Below, piece after piece: positions 63,922-64,000 of a stretch of 64,000 nt of DNA (its first letter is position 1; every line of letters begins with the position of its first letter). The notes under the pieces were generated by a model. That model ran no database searches and had not been told where the DNA came from. It saw nothing but the letters and a program-made list of their open reading frames with translations. This stretch comes from Armatimonadetes bacterium Uphvl-Ar1. GTDB lineage: Bacteria; Armatimonadota; Fimbriimonadia; Fimbriimonadales; Fimbriimonadaceae. A program made the translations under genes and the position numbers. The stretch spans positions 1 to 64,000 of the forward strand of contig CP021423.1 of the NCBI GenBank assembly GCA_002162075.1, in the 5' to 3' direction.

Positions 63922-64000
63922 CTAGGCGAGTTTCGGGAAGCTCCCGGCGAAAGCCTGTTGGTCGAAAGGTTTGTTGCTTTGAGGAAGAAGGAAACCAGTT
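63922..64000 (-). CDS. C-terminal end of an upstream gene (possibly nuoG), partial
   Basis: Open frame from the window edge to the TAG at 63922, reading TGFLLPQSNKPFDQQAFAGS then FPKLA. Its position 35 bases upstream of nuoH, same strand, fits the preceding complex I gene. Too short to identify; nuoG is suggested by usual gene order only. Confidence 0.35.
   Translation of the reverse strand, partial: TGFLLPQSNKPFDQQAFAGSFPKLA

Overview
The window is a gene-dense bacterial chromosome segment with no plasmid, phage or transposon backbone. The gene set (PEP-CTERM protein, flagellar motor genes, six complex I genes, split atpDC, UbiD-family decarboxylase, several secreted TIM-barrel sugar isomerases) and the visible moderate-to-high GC suggest an environmental Gram-negative-type bacterium. 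Armatimonadota of the Fimbriimonadia type is my best guess. That is inference from gene content, not from a marker gene.

Layout. 1-7.8 kb: uvrC (partial), a secreted unknown, acnA, DUF2200, DUF554 and a DPP-IV-like peptidase, nearly all carrying single-base frame breaks. 7.8-18.2 kb, mostly minus strand: photolyase-related gene, cinA, PrcB-like protein, tRNA-Leu(CAA) with a truncated copy beside it, fruK-like kinase, pfkA, TfoX-N protein, PEP-CTERM protein, UbiD decarboxylase, an HExxH protein coupled to a zinc-ribbon membrane protein. 18.4-30.3 kb: TPR protein, caspase-fold-like lipoprotein, tdh, a conserved barrel protein with a response regulator, an Acb2/Tad1-like small protein, GH38 mannosidase, dprA-like gene, ruvC. 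30.3-39.4 kb: mutL, motA-motB, flgM behind a cyclic-di-GMP riboswitch, hmgA, two tandem lysozyme-like paralogues. 39.4-54.6 kb: atpC/atpD, DUF1003, pspA, an SDR, apbE, three cyclophilins in a row, a small lipoprotein with a duplicated leader, carbonic anhydrase, M14 carboxypeptidase, an SRA-HNH restriction-type nuclease, Tat-exported TIM-barrel and LD-carboxypeptidase genes, pcp. 54.6-64 kb: a sugar isomerase followed (upstream in transcription) by nuoN, a URO-D-like gene, nuoM, nuoL, nuoK, nuoJ and nuoH, all on the minus strand.

How they work together. The nuo genes, ATP synthase subunits and UbiD (quinone synthesis) serve respiration. motAB and flgM belong to one flagellar regulon, with sigma-28-like promoters in front of motA and flgM and a c-di-GMP aptamer in the flgM leader. 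uvrC, mutL, ruvC, dprA, cinA and the photolyase relative cover DNA repair and uptake.

The many single-base breaks, mostly missing bases in or near short G/C runs and usually restoring a complete gene when corrected, look like assembly errors rather than decay. Broken genes are therefore annotated as one CDS each with the break positions noted. The most interesting items are the flgM riboswitch, the chromosomal Acb2/Tad1-like gene, the SRA-HNH nuclease, the caspase-like lipoprotein, the palindrome/nested hairpin over a ribosome-binding site at 23.4 kb, and the duplicated lipoprotein leader at 47 kb.
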